A DNA stretch of 64,000 bases from the NCBI GenBank assembly GCA_030407085.1, contig CM059582.1:210334001-210398000 (forward strand), in the 5' to 3' direction. Of this stretch, positions 44,413 through 57,399 are shown one piece after another (the first letter of the stretch is position 1; each line of letters starts with the position of its first letter). The DNA is from Trichopria drosophilae. Lineage: Eukaryota > Arthropoda > Insecta > Hymenoptera > Diapriidae. Position numbers and translations under genes: made by a program. The notes beneath the pieces were generated by a model. The model was given only the letters and a program-made list of their open reading frames with translations, made no database searches and was not told the origin of the DNA.

Positions 44413-45570
44413 ACTAGTGTTGGCGTGGTGCCTCGCTCGCTCAAAAACTTCGACACAGTAGAGAGTCGGCTATTCCTTAATACTCGTTTGTTTACTAACA
44501 GCTTTCAATTATATTATAAAATTATATTGATATTCGGGGTCCAATCATATTTAGGTCCAAGTGGCTTCGAAAGATATGTTACAACAATATAGTGTTTCTT
44601 ATATGTATGAAAATTGAAAATGAGCATTGTCAAAACTTCGACCCCGACAACAGGCCAGCCGAAGTATTAATAAATAAAAGTTGCAAAATACTTACTTCAA
44701 GCACTTGTATTGTAATAGACTATTCGATGCATATTACATGTTTACAGTATTTTACTAATTACTGCCTGTATCATTATGATCTTATATATACATATAATTC
44801 GTTAAAGATATCTTGAAAGTGTCGAAAAGATCTCTGACGGATATCTTTTAGACACTATAAGACATCTTTTAGATATATCGTAATAGTTATTTTCGTATCA
44901 AGGGCGTAAAAGAACTTATGCGCCCGTAAGTGATCACCGCGCCCGAGGAGCTGGCGAAGACTACCCCTGGTACCCCTGAAGACTATCCTACCCCCGAAAC
45001 GTCGAAATTTGATGAAAAACTATAGGGTAATTTTTTTGCCGAGGTGGCCAAATTCAATACTTTTTCAAAAATAGTCATAAGCATTTTAAACCAGTTTTTA
45101 TGGCATTATCGTTGACTTTAGGGAGAAAATGCATACAACCTTCTTGGTAGAGAATTTCATGCTCTATCTTTTTTGTTTGAAACATTTTTTAATAAAATTT
45201 GAATTTTTCAAAATAAATGCAAAAAACTACGAAAAAACTAAATTGGGGCTAATTTTTTTTAGCAATACAAGTGCTTGAAGTAAGTGTTTTGCAACTTTTA
45301 TTTATTAATACTTCGGCTGGCGTGTTGTCGGGGTCGAAGTTTTGAAAATGCTCAGTTTCAATTTTTATACATATAAGAAACACTATATTGTTGTAACATA
45401 TCTATCGAAGCCACATGGACCTAAATATGATTGGACCTCCAAATATCAATATAATTTTATAATATAATTGAAAGCTGTTAGTAAACAAACGAGTATTAAG
45501 GAAAGGCCGACTCTACTGGGTCGAAGTTTCTGAGCGAGCGAAGCGAGCGAGGCACCACGCCAACACTAGT
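44413..45570. mobile_element. Long-TIR element, ~300-bp inverted arms
   Basis: Arms 44413-44712 and 45263-45570 are close reverse complements. Outer ends read ACTAGTGTTGGCGTGGTGCC, then a GCGAGCGA palindrome present on the right arm only as an extra unit. The 550-bp middle carries CTTTTAGA/GATATC repeats and two CTACCCC stretches. It has no transposase. Copy A (27520-27943 plus 37436-37833) is the same middle with only one arm. Confidence 0.8.
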
Positions 45571-46521
45571 TGTACTTGAGATATTTTTTTAAGTCAAATC
45601 TTGCTAAATTTCGACCTCTGTTCTGACTTGATAAACAAACGGACTTGAAAGCGGGAATAGGGTGTATTTTTTGGTAAATTTAACCTCGTGAATTTCCCTA
45701 ATTTTTACTTAAAAGTCAGAATTACCAAAAATTTAAAATCATGCTATATTTTACTTCTGCGACTAAGATGACGTTTTCTGTTATTACTTCAAAATCGCAA
45801 TAAGCACAAAAATTGCCCATAAAGTTAAATATGTAGAATGTCTGGTCAAAAAGACCAATAAACTAGACCTTGTAGTAAATCGGACTTCGCATACCTTATA
45901 CACACTTCAACGAACGCGTACAGCTCTAAAGACCACCGTGCCTTTTCAAAGACGCATAAAACAGTATACACAACAAGTACAAGTTTTTACAGAAATTTAA
46001 AAAAGTTTAAAAATAAAACTGATAATGAAAGTGGAGAAAATACACGATATGAAAATGTTACGTGAATTTGAAAGAAATAAAAATGATGTCGAAAATGTTA
46101 ATTGTGACGTCAATAAAGCATTGAGGATCTCTTCCTCTCACAACTCTGCCTCATCGACATCTCGTATGAAGTCTTTTTTATTTTGTTGCCATTTATTGAT
46201 TTTAATTAACAAAATAAGTAAGATTTCTGAATATTGGACATCAAATGATTGAAAAATAATTTATTAAACAATTGAAAAAAAAATGTATTTTACCGAATAA
46301 TTTATAAATTAAATAATAGTTAAATATATAGTTCATTAAGCACGTTAATTTCTAATGATGTAGAATGAAAATCTAGACATAAAATTTTAATTCATTTTGA
46401 AATTTACATCAGATGGGATAATTAGTTATATATGTAGGAATATCCATTTTTTTCAGGCTTACAGACATTTCTGTTACCATACGGCATGATGAACATGATA
46501 CGCATTATATCAATGTACATA
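45571..46521. other. Intergenic stretch with one unsupported small ORF
   Basis: The ATG-started frame 46025-46252 (75 codons, Lys/Asn/Ser-rich, hydrophobic near the end) has a fair start context but no motif or splice support. The rest is AT-rich. Confidence 0.35.
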
Positions 46522-47954
46522 CAGTCCCCGGCAATCACTTTTGCCATGCCAAAGACGAAATTTTTTAAACTTCAAAGTTTAATATCTTTGCGAAAAATTA
46601 TCGTAGCTTAAAAATCGAACGGCATTTTAAAGGAGTTTTAAAGGTATGGTTTTTACCTTTAAAATGATCGCTTGTCCATTTTTGTGCGACCTTTCTGACC
46701 GGAGTTATGACTATTTTTATAAAAAAACATGATTTTTTTTTATTTTCTTATTATCTCAAAAACTAAGAGAGATAGAAAAAAAAGGTTATATACAAAAAAT
46801 ACTAGTTTTTAGGTAGAAAATACCAAAATAAAGTCAAAATTTTAAAAATCAAAAAATTTGTTTTTTCATTTTTTTATGTAGAATTTTTTTTTTATTTCTC
46901 ATTTTATAATACAGTTATAGTTAACATAGTTCTTTATTCAAAGTTATACATACGAGCTTGATCGTGCAGTAAGAAAAATTCGTCCCAAATCAAAATCTGA
47001 TTTATGGAATGTCATACAACAAGAATGGAACAATTTGAAAGACGATATTTTGAATAAGCTTGTCTCAAGAATGCCACGCTTATGCAAAGCCGTGATAAGA
47101 AGCAAAGGTGGTCACTTTGATGAAAAAAAGTATAACCTGTATTATAAGTTAAAATTTGTTGATGTTATTACATTGTGTCATCTATGTATGTATGTATTAT
47201 AATTTTGAGCAATTTATTGTAACATGACATATTATGTCATATGTATGTGTTCTGTGTACGTTATAAAATAAAAATTCTACAATTAAGAAATAAAGATTTT
47301 TGTTGTTTCTTGAAACAATTTGTTATGTGATACATGAATCAAATATATAATAATTTTACAAAACATTTCGTAGTGCCCAATAATGCAGAAAAATATTTCC
47401 GTATCATTAAAATATTGATGTATACATTTGTAAAAGGAACGCTACGTTTTGTTCGTATACATAACTTTGCATAAACAACTATATTACATATAATGAGAAA
47501 TAATAAAAAATTTCTACATACAAGTTTTGATTTTTAAAATTTTGACTTTATTTTGGTATTTTCTACCTAAAAACGAGTATTTTTTGTATGTAACATTTTT
47601 TTCTATCTCTCTTAGTTTTTGAGATAATAAGAAAATAAAAAAAATCATGTTTTTTTATAAAAATAGTCATAACTCCGGTCAGAAAAGTTTAATTACCCTA
47701 CTATTATTCGTTTCAAATTGGCAAACAATTAACTAAAGATAAAAAATATCGTATTTTTTCTTGTTGGTTTTTTATCGATAAAATTCTGAATTTTGCGTCT
47801 TTTCGATTTTTTCTCCGCTCAAATGAAAGATATTGCAATAACCTTTGAAATGCCGTTTGATTTTTTAAGCTACGATAATTTTTCGCAAAGATATTAAACT
47901 TTGAAGTTTAATAAATTTCGTCTTTGGCATGGCAACAGTGATTGCCGGGTAGTG
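46522..47954 (+). mobile_element. Decayed Tc1/mariner-type transposon
   Basis: The ends read CAGTCCCCGGCAATCAC and the complement of CACTACCCGGCAATCAC, each flanked by TA (46520-46521 and 47955-47956). Inverted similarity extends about 350-430 bp inward with an extra ~180-bp segment in the right arm. Only the C-terminal part of the transposase remains inside. Confidence 0.85.
46930..47202 (+). pseudogene. C-terminal remnant of a Tc1/mariner DDE transposase
   Basis: The frame is open after a TAG at 46927-46929 to a TAA at 47200-47202. SDLWNVIQQEWNNLKDDILN followed by KLVSRMPRLCKAVI and KGGHFD match the last ~50 residues of Tc1-type transposases (usually W-x6-W…LV-x-SMPRR-x2-AVI-x-AKGG-x-T-x-Y). 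The DNA-binding and catalytic regions are gone. Confidence 0.8.
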
Positions 47955-47956
47955 TA

Positions 47957-48484
47957 CATGTATATTTATATTAGAGTCGCCATCTATGCAAATCAGTTTA
48001 CGTGGATCGTTTATATATATTACATCCAAGAACGACTAATAGGGCATAATTAGGTCGAAATTACTAATATATTACCAATATTGGACTTACTATTGGTATA
48101 TTTGACTATATTGGCCTGTGACTTACAGGTCAAAATGCTTTCCGTTGCTTAATTTTTACTTAAAAATTAAGTCCTTTTTGTCCCCGCTTACTTCCAAATA
48201 AAGTCGATAGGAAGAAAAATAAGTCGCGGCCGCTTGGGCATTCGGACCATTCTAAATTCGAATTTACCTAATTTCGACCTATTTTGCTGCTTGGGAGAGA
48301 ACGTAAGGCCAACTGTTAGTCATTAACAGTTAGTTATTCAGTATAGAATCTAGATAGAGAAATGTTAATTTTCGAAAAATAACAATGTATAGAAAGGCAA
48401 TTATTAAAGGCAAATTAGGTGAATCTATAAGTTTTTCAATATTTGCATTATATTTGTGTGACTATTGCACAAGTCATCGATGTA
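47957..48484. other. AT-rich stretch with a possible transposon terminus
   Basis: 48284-48296 (TTTGCTGCTTGGG) is the inverted partner of 27047-27059. The adjoining TAGGTCGAAAT-type strings recur at 48050. No gene. Confidence 0.35.
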
Positions 48485-48916
48485 CAGTACAACCTCTCTT
48501 GTTCGACACTTCGCTTGTTCGACAAACTCCCTAGTTCGACAGTGCCGGACCTCCTTAGTTCGACAGTGGGCGGAGACTTCTTCCCTCTCCCGCCCCGTCC
48601 ATTATATTACCGACGAACACGAACGCACCCATGCCGGACTCGGACGATTGCACCTCACCCGTCAAATCGAACGACATAACCTCCGCATTTGTTGTTGTTA
48701 AGTTTTAGTCTTCTACTTGATTTCTATATGTATGGCAAGGAGGCTGGAAATTAATTCTAGGAAAACAGAAGGTTAGAAGGTTAGCTGTCGTAAAAACAAA
48801 TGAGCCAATCACGATTGCGTGACGTCATAGTGGGCGTGGTTAAAAAAATGTCAAACTAGCGAGGTCAGAGAGAGAGCGTCTGGCACCGATCATGTCGAAC
48901 AAGAGAGGTTGTACTG
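48485..48916. mobile_element. Pogo/Tigger-like MITE, 432 bp
   Basis: Perfect 24-bp terminal inverted repeats at 48485-48508 and 48893-48916 start CAGTACAACCTCTCTTGTTC. Both are flanked by TA (48483-48484, 48917-48918). Near the left end the GTTCGACA string is repeated four times. Start sequence, TIR length and TA target fit pogo-type Tc1/mariner elements. No transposase. Confidence 0.85.
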
Positions 48917-51437
48917 TACATTGAAAAAATAATTGCAATAAACAAATGAGCATTGATCGAAGTAATCTCTGAATGTTTTCAAGACATAAAAGGTTTCGAA
49001 ATTATAAGCATCGATTACGCAAAAAAATTGTGGTCAGTCCCACTTATAAGTAGCCCAAGTACAAATTGGTTTGAGTGAAGCTCCTGTCGCGTAAACATAT
49101 AAGTTACTCAGAACTTTCATAATGCAATCAGAAAATAACTTATGAGCACTGATTATTGTATAAAATAATCATAAACATCAATTTACCAATACCTCCGGAA
49201 AGTTGAAGCAAAAAAATATATATTGAACGTAATTTTAATCTCGGCACGAAAACCTGTAAACAACAAAAGAAATATTTGTAATATCATGGATGATTTCTTT
49301 AATTTTTAACCACCTTACGAAATTATCGACAAAATAGTTTAATAGTTATTCGTAAATATTCAAGAATATAACAAAGGCGCACTGGTATACAAATTTGTTA
49401 TTTACAATTTATTTTACATTTGAAAAGTACGAATGTTTATACTGATTACGAATTTGTTAGACGATTTTTAATATTCAAAATCAAACATTTTTATCGTTTT
49501 GTAAGAAATTTGGTGTATTGGGATTAATATAGGTCTCTGATTACGAATTTTTTGAAATTTCAAAATTCAATATGTCACCATTTTCACGGATATTATTTAT
49601 TACTTTTTGCAATTTTTTATTATATTTTTGCACTTTTTCATATTTATTTTCATATTTGTTCATGTTACTGTTATTTTTATTGCATCAATGTATTATTTAT
49701 ATATAAAATTGTTCTCATAAACTTTTACAATTTTACAAATTTACATCCACCATATTGCATCCGCCATTTTAAATGTTGAAAATCAATAGCTTCTAGTTAA
49801 TCATCCACATTTAGATAAATTATATATTAACACTATTAAAATTTATGTGAAAATGGCGTCACTGTGAAATCAACGTTCTGAAATTTGAACAACGCAGTTC
49901 CAACGTTTTTTATTGTGAAATCTCCATTTAGACCAATTATCTATTAAAAACGTAAAAGTTTCCGTGGAACTGACACCATTTGAAAGCGTACATTTTTAAT
50001 TTTTAATCGCGTCTATAATAGACGTTTAGTTCAAGTCATTATGCCACCCGATTCCAAAGTACTATCCGACTTGATAACGTCGTATTTTTTCGATACGAGT
50101 CTGATAATATTTTAGCTTTCTGAAATTTTGAAAATTAAGATTTTAAATTTTACATTTTAAAAAGCCCTATTTCTGCTTTACAACTTATCTAATTATTTAA
50201 ATTAAAAGTTATTGGCAATATAAATGAAATTTGGTAGTCATTAGTTTGAATTAGAGCAAGCTTTCATATCTTACGCGAGAATGCAATTAAAGCACAATAA
50301 TTGAAAGCCCTTTATTTAAAGCAAATTTTCCTGAAATATACAACCCTATCAGTGCCCACTCTGAGTTCACTCGAGATTCTCTTGGTAATCGGTAGTGACT
50401 AACGTTCAAAGGTCTGAACTTTATGAGTAATTACATTATATAGTTGAACTCTAATTTTCAATATGATCACTAAAAAATTATTGTAACATTAATATCAAAT
50501 TTACGAAATATAGTTGTTATAGAAATTGAATTCCTCATAAAGTATTGATTTACATCTTAATCTGTAGAGACTTATAAATACATAATAAAATCATGGTGGA
50601 AATAAACGTTTCATGTATTAATCGACAATCTATCTTCATATTACTATAAATTATCTTCATTTGAACCCACGCAAATGTTCAAATTACTTTTTTTTTGTCT
50701 GAAAATGCAGAGCGTACGCACATGGTGCCATCGGATATCGCTTAATTGTATTTAGAAACGTACAGAAAGGTAGGTACAGATCCAAGAAATGAACTACGTG
50801 CCTGAAATGCGTAAAAGCAAGAGATGCCAGTAAACCGTTTATTTTTCCATTGATTCTTTCAGTAAATTGAAACTAAATTAATGAAATATAATAATAATAA
50901 TTGTTTAAAACGTAATGTTTTTTCATTTTATTATTTGGATATAAATACTGTTTTTATCTATATATAATACACTTTTCTAATAATGTAAATTTTCAGGAGT
51001 TACACAAAGGAAAATCTCCTCGGTACAATTAATTCGATATTTGTAAAGATATAAATACAGTTCAAAGAGACATTAAAGTTAATATTTATAAAAAATATGG
51101 AAAAACCGACGCCAATGATGTCTGACCAATTTGTCTGTTTCTACTTACAACTTATATAATCTTTATGTTTCCTTTGTTCAAAAAACCATTAATTTTTTTA
51201 AAATATTCAGTACGTTCTAATCTTTTCTTTCGATCTAGTTTTAAAGGTTACACTTCTCCATCTTTGTTCTGTCGTGGAAATTCTCCTTTGTAACATTTGA
51301 TAAAGAAAAATCTTGAGTTCATCATTTCCTTCAGTATTTATGATTTTCGCATACAAATATTAAATGCCAGATTTGCAAATAGATGAACCCATCTATAAAA
51401 GTTTGATGTCCAATTTCAGAGTCCGACGTGAAAAACA
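48917..51437. other. AT-rich stretch with one dispersed repeat
   Basis: About 49530-49800 has CTGATTACGAATTTTTTGAA, then ATGTCACCATTTT and CACCATATTGCATCCGCCATTTT, a member of the ATGGCGG repeat family. The rest is AT-rich without supported genes. Confidence 0.4.
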
Positions 51438-51622
51438 TTATCGAGGAAAATATTTTTCATTTGTACGAGTAAACTCTAGAATATATTTTAGGCAATCTTC
51501 CGGTGCTTGGTATTCTTCGTGGCTGAAATTCCCTCCGAGTCCAGGATCCAGATAAGTCCCGCTAGGACAAAGATATAAGCAAATATATTCGCATTTATGA
51601 ATTGACATGCTGTACTACGCAT
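51438..51622 (-). CDS. Two overlapping short ORFs, one with a signal-peptide-like start
   Basis: On the minus strand an ATG at 51622 opens a 44-codon frame ending at TAA 51490-51488. Its residues 11-26 (ANIFAYIFVLAGLIWI) look like a signal peptide core. A second ATG at 51608 opens a 56-codon frame in another phase, ending at TAA 51440-51438. Its later part (DPGLGGNFSHEEYQAPEDC, then KYILEF) has balanced, secreted-protein-like composition. A single-base shift near 51545 would join the leader of the first to the body of the second, so this may be a frameshifted gene for a small secreted protein. I know no relative and chance is possible. Confidence 0.25.
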
Positions 51623-52619
51623 TCCTCTTTCATCTCCGGACTTGAAAAGACCATTCTGTCTGATAAATATAGCTTGAAGGAATATATCTTATTTTTCATT
51701 TTCGCATATGGGATATCATGCCAAATAAAGCTAGGAACGCTTGTAGAAAATTCAAACGTTCTTTTGCAAAAATTGAAATATTTTCGTAATTTTGTAGGTC
51801 GAATTCTTATCATTTTTTACAAAGGAAGAATAAGTACGTTCGTATATTTATAGGAAAGAACGTATGTTTACTGGACAAAAATTATTATTTTATTTAAGAG
51901 TAGAAGGCATTTCTACAATCTTGCAAAATTATGTAAAATTATTCGTTTTATTTTGAACTTTATTGAGTAAACGGTTTCGTTGAGCCAAATTGTACACAAT
52001 TTCAGCACATTTATTCGTCATTGTTACTATCCTAGAGCTAATATTTCGTTCTATCTCTAGAGTGAAAAAATACACTCTAAAGAAAGACTAGAAATACACT
52101 CCATACAAAGTATCACCTTTCACCGTTTTTTGAGGTCTTTTAGGTAAATAGATCTCATCACGAATATTTTGAAATATCGTGCACTCTTTTCAATTGAACA
52201 TGAACCGAGTTATCATTATATGAATCAAATAAAAAGAGTTTAATATGCCTTTTAGGCCCTTAGGCCGTAATTTAAGTCCTTATCACAACCACTCCGCCAC
52301 TGGCTTGTCGAAAACGTAACTGTCAGACTCTAAACTTCTACATCTACTTCACATGTTTTCCTTATATTCATTTTTATGGCTTCTCAAAATTCCGCTAAGA
52401 AAATAGCGAAGAAAACGTTATTTAACCTTATTTTTTTAAACAAATACATAAAAATACATAATTTTCATGATACTTTTTTTTTACAAATTCATATTTTTTT
52501 ATGGGAAAGCATTTTCTTTTCTTTACAAAATCAATCGCAAAAGTGATCCCGATGTACAAAGAATAAGATCATGCTCAGAAAATATATTTTTGTCAAGATG
52601 GCAGTTTTGAAATGGTGGC
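51623..52619. other. AT-rich stretch, no gene recognised
   Basis: Frames on both strands at 51595-51853 overlap each other and carry no motif. Confidence 0.4.
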
Positions 52620-53060
52620 TTAAAGAATTTTTTTTTTGTTCATTTATAAACTCCAGGTTTTAACAGATTTACTACGCATTCTAGAAGGTAAAATATCATA
52701 ATAGGTTTTTGAGATTGCTGATCACGATTGTGATGTCGGAATTCCAATATACAAGATGGCGGATCCAATATAGCCGACATATACAACTGAATTAATTGTT
52801 ATGTTCACAATGTCAATGATATTGTGACACTTATTTCAAACTTTTCGTTACCGACTTCATAAGAAACAACGAATGTGTTTGGAAATGGTCACTATATTGG
52901 ATTTGTCATCTTGAATTTTGCAATTCTGACTCCAGAATCGTGATCAGCGACCTCAAAAATCCCATAAATTCCTGAATAAATTGTATGAAAAACAACGAAT
53001 TTAGCTGAAAATGTCAACCATATTGGATCCGCCATCTTGTATTTTGCAATTCTGACGTCA
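52620..53060. repeat. Inverted pair of the ATGGCGGATCCAATAT family
   Basis: GCTGATCACGATTGTGATGT and AAGATGGCGGATCCAATATA occur at 52715-52770. They return in reverse orientation at 52895-52945 and again at 53015-53080 (ATATTGGATCCGCCATCTTG). It forms a palindrome like the one at 38060-38430. Confidence 0.75.
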
Positions 53061-53823
53061 TAATCGTGATCAGCGACATAAAAAAAAAACCCTGTATACG
53101 ATATTTTATCTTCCAGAATGCGTAAGAAAACTTTTAAAGGTGGAATTTATAAATCCATATCATATCTGTTGGAAAAAAAATTTATTAAGACTTTTTTTCA
53201 GTGTAGATAATTTAAAATTAAAACAAATTAAAAAACATTGTAACTATAAAAAAAAGTGCACCACTTCGTCCCTCTCATCCTTCTAACATCCAGACATTAC
53301 ATAGTACCATTTAATAGTAAGAGGGTAAAGTACAAAAAAATGTACTTCACAAATTCCACTACAGCTGGAGAGAATTATAAGTAGTAAAAGGAACTACGTT
53401 TTTAGTCAGACAAACTTTTACCCCTGTTGAAAAAACTTTTTCATGTGGCAAAATAATTGTTTGTATAACTTGTTCAAAATTGATTATAAATGAATTTTGT
53501 TTGCAGATTTTGAAAGATTGCGGAATTTTACGACAGATACAATGTACCCGAATTTCTGTTTTTTTTACCGCTAATATTAAAAAATACTGAATGAAAATTC
53601 GTTGAAAATTGACATTTGAGACTTAATGGGTTCAGGTACAGCGTACTTAGGAAATGTGAAGTGAACATTTTTTAACATACCTAAAATATGATTATTTTGT
53701 CAAGGTTAAATAAAATCTTTAGTATTTATTTATTTAAAGATAAATAAATATAAATAAGCAAAGTTACTAGGAAAAAGGTTATAGGATACTTTTTTCAGTC
53801 CACCGCAAGTAAACAATACTATA
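53061..53823. other. AT-rich stretch, nothing recognised
   Basis: No repeat or coding signal was identified. Confidence 0.4.
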
Positions 53824-54033
53824 TTTTAACATTCCGGGAGTGGAACTCGATTTTGTGCCCTGCTGTGAAATCTTCGGGCGCAAATTATCGACCCCACCCC
53901 CGTCGTATAAAACAATATCGTATATAACATTGGTGAAATATTGATCTCCAACGTGTGTCATTGTAACGTTGCGCCCGAATAATACACTGCAGGGCGCAAA
54001 ATCGAGTTCTACTCCCGAGATGTTAAAAAACTA
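53824..54033. mobile_element. Small MITE, ~60-bp inverted arms
   Basis: Arms 53824-53883 and 53972-54033 are reverse complements with few differences (GGGAGT(G/A)GAACTCGATTTTG and TTCGGGCGCAA in both). Length is about 210 bp. Confidence 0.75.
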
Positions 54034-55274
54034 TTTATTTTGTGCTACGAGATCTTGAATTGTAAATTTCGTGTTAAACTTGATATTTCTGTCATGAATT
54101 AATATATTTTTAATTATGCAGGTATACAAAATATTCCCATATTAATCACGAGTAAAATGTAATATTAAATTAATAATAATACAAAATAAGTTAAAAAATT
54201 ATCGTGTATTATAGAAGGCAGAATCGAAAAATCCATACACTCGTATATGAGCGACACCAATTGATGTCTCAGTTTCAACTCACTCTGCTTTCAATTGCTG
54301 AAGTGGGTAGGCAATTGTAATATACGACGTGCAATATTTTCTATGTTCAAGGTTGAAAAACAAATTTACTTCTCATATGTCAATATTATTATTGTTTCCT
54401 CGTCTGTTATGTCCAACCGTTAAGTTCTCTTTTAGTACCAGGTTTTAAACTCTTCATATAGTACTCACGTCGTAAATATAATCGTCGTCGTATAATACAC
54501 AGAAATTTATCGATTATTACAAATACAAACTGTAAGATCAGATCTGCAATGCGAGAATTGAAGAACATCTCGAAACGTCTCACACAAAAAGGAATTAATG
54601 ATCAAATTTTACCAAGTCACTTAACAAACAGACGGAAATGTCCAACATTCATTGATTATGAATATCATGCAAAGGCGACTTAAATCAATGTTTCTATTTA
54701 AAATTTTAACATTAGAGATACAAAAAGAATCGATCTGAAATTGTAATCTACAAATAAAAGAATTATTTTGAAAATCCCCAAGGCAAATTGTAGTGCACAC
54801 ACCTGAAATTATAAATTACGATACATAAATATGAGTTAAAAAATAAAAATTATTGCTTAACCTACAATTCCAGCACACTAAACTGTACTCGCTAACCAGA
54901 ATATATAAATTCAAATACACTTGAGCATGCTAGATTATACGTTTTAAAAATGGAAAACTGAGAGCAACTGCAGTAAATATTGAAACTTTTCCTAGGATCT
55001 TATTATCGTTATTACTTCTAGTTGTAAGCACGATTGCCCGACTCAGTAGAATCAAAGTTTTCCTGCATTCACCGTGATAGTATTCTTGCAGAAAATACAA
55101 TGCTAAATCATAGTGATAGATGAAGCATTAAGAGTTAAGATTTAACATCCTGTTTCAGCATCTTTCGTAATTACCACAGTACATAAAAGTTTCTTTGATC
55201 CATCGTATTTACGATATTTAGCAAATACCTTTTGCCCATTAAAAAAAAGTTTGTGCAAACGTAAAAAAATAAAA
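54034..55274. other. Upstream region of the first IR gene
   Basis: AT-rich. A TATATAAATTC at about 54901 is one of several possible TATA-like sites. No other gene was recognised. The real transcription start is unknown. Confidence 0.35.
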
Positions 55275-57399
55275 ATGCCGAATCTTGTTATAATATTTAT
55301 ATTACCTGTGGTAGTAACTATGATTCAAAATAAAACTGGACTAAACAATGAACATTTTTCACAATGGCACTACCTCCAAGTGAATAAATTTGTCGATTTC
55401 ATGTTGACCGATGAAGCATTTCAACCCTTAAAAATTAATATCGCTAATTTTGAATCTGATCGTGGTTTTGTTGATAGCATTTCAAAGAATCTGGCAAATC
55501 AATTTAAGGATATTTCATTAATTAATTTGAAATTAGAACCAGCGAATTCGTCGATATTTCACACTTTTGGAAAAACCTGGTTAGTGCTTTTACACAATCT
55601 GGAAGTACTTCAGAATTATATAAGGTCTACGCAAGGTATGCTTTGGAGCTCGCAAAATAAGTACGTTTTTATTGTAAGCTGTGATGACACGGTGGAAAAC
55701 TTAAGATCGTGGCAAAATATTATGTCAACTTTGTGGAAGAATCACAACGTTGGGAGAATTTTGTTATTTATCATCCATAGTGATGTTTCATTGATGTATC
55801 GATACTCACCATTTAGCATATCCGATGGAAAATATGGAGAAATTAAAAAAGTTGATGAATCACTTTTTGATATCCATCGAAATCCAGATGTAACTGGTAT
55901 GAACTTAAATTTTAGAAATGTCAATGATAAATAACAATCATATATTTTTTACAGATGTCAAGAAAGAAATTGATAAATCAAATATTACCAAAAAAGTACT
56001 GGTTGGAAGTGATGCTTTGGTGACCACATCCAAATTGTTTGAAGACTTTGTAAATTTAAATAAATATTCGTTAAATGTTCGAGTGGTATCATCCGTGATG
56101 ATGAAAGTTTCTGAAAATGAAACTAGCAAAGAAAAAAAATATTCGTTCGTCGATGGAACACTTTTATTGGAACTGGAAAATCTGTTAAATGCAACCTTCA
56201 TCGTGACGGTTTTTCGGGATCCTAAAAAGAAAAATTGTAGTTCCGATTCTTACACGGATGCTCTGTGGCACAGTAGTAGTGATAATTTTGAATTCGTTAT
56301 CACTGGTTATTTCTTGAAGCAGTATGCAACTTATCCTTTCGATTGTACGGTGTGTCTTTATACGGATGCACTGTGTTTAATCACATCTTCAAGAGCAAAA
56401 ATTCCAAAATCATTGATGCCATTGTTGCCAATTGCTAGCGATTTTTGGCCAGTTCTCATAGCATACAATTTTGGTATCACTGCAGCATGGTTCGCCTTCA
56501 AAAGAGCTAGTGAAAAAATACGTCAAAAAAAGCAATGGAAAGACATAATTCAGACACGGTCTCATTTTGGTAAAAATACACAAAATTCGCGAATACCTAA
56601 GATTCATCCGTTGGTGATTAGATTCGTTGATTTATGCGTAACATCATGTCGTCCATTGACAGGAGGTAAATATATTTCTCAACGATTGTTTTTGACCGCC
56701 ACATTTTTTACCAGCTTGGTTATCGTTGGTTTATATCAAAGCTACCTTATTTCAAGTTTAAGCAAGTCTTTTACATACGCCGAAATTCATACATTAAAGG
56801 AACTAGCAAAGTCCGGTCTCAGCATTGTTACAAAGTACGCTAATTTCAAAGACGATACATTCAACGCTGAAACGGAATCTGGAAGAAAACTAAAAGGAAT
56901 GACAGCAGTAGTTGCTACATGTACATCAGTTCATACGCTGGTTGAAAATAATAAATCGATTGTAGCTTTAACACGTTACGAGGCTCAAGTAACCAAGTTC
57001 GAAGAAAATTTTTACGACAGTGATGGTGCTCCAAATTTTCACATAATCGAGGAGTTTCCCGCTATTTATCACATTTGCTATCCAGTGAGGAAAGACTCGC
57101 CTTATTTGGACAGGATAAATCATTTATTGCTGAGAATGCAGGAGGGTGACATCTTGGAGCATTGGTATCGTCATCTAATTTTTCCTATTCGCAGATCTAA
57201 ACTAAAGTATCGAGAAAAGTTAAAACGTATGGAAACTGTTCTGACACTTGAACATTATAGCCTATGTTTCATTTGTTTGGGAATTGCTCTAATAGGATGT
57301 TCGATGACTTTCTTAGCTGAAGTAATTTATGCTAGATACTTTCTTTTTGTGAGGTGTTGTCCCAAGAAAGGTCTCATCCGAATTAATAAATGGGTTTAG
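55275..57399 (+). CDS. Divergent ionotropic receptor (IR), gene 1
   Basis: Join 55275-55896 and 55955-57399 gives 688 residues. The ATG at 55275 starts a signal peptide (MPNLVIIFILPVVVTMIQ). A 58-bp intron (GTATGA…TTTTTTACAG) is in phase 1; without it the frame breaks at 55932. Exon 1 is the amino-terminal domain. Exon 2 has the split ligand-binding domain of variant glutamate receptors: S1 with DGTLLLELENLLNATF, first membrane segment near FWPVLIAYNFGITAAWFAF, second segment RLFLTATFFTSLVIVGLYQSYLIS-like (56680-56760), S2 with FPAIYHICYPVRKDSPYLDR, and a last segment near LCFICLGIALIGCS followed by FLAEVIY. The glutamate-binding residues are not conserved, as in divergent IRs. It is expected in sensory neuron membranes as an odour/taste channel subunit. 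AATAAA near 57449. The neighbour at 59262 is its tandem paralogue. Confidence 0.9.
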
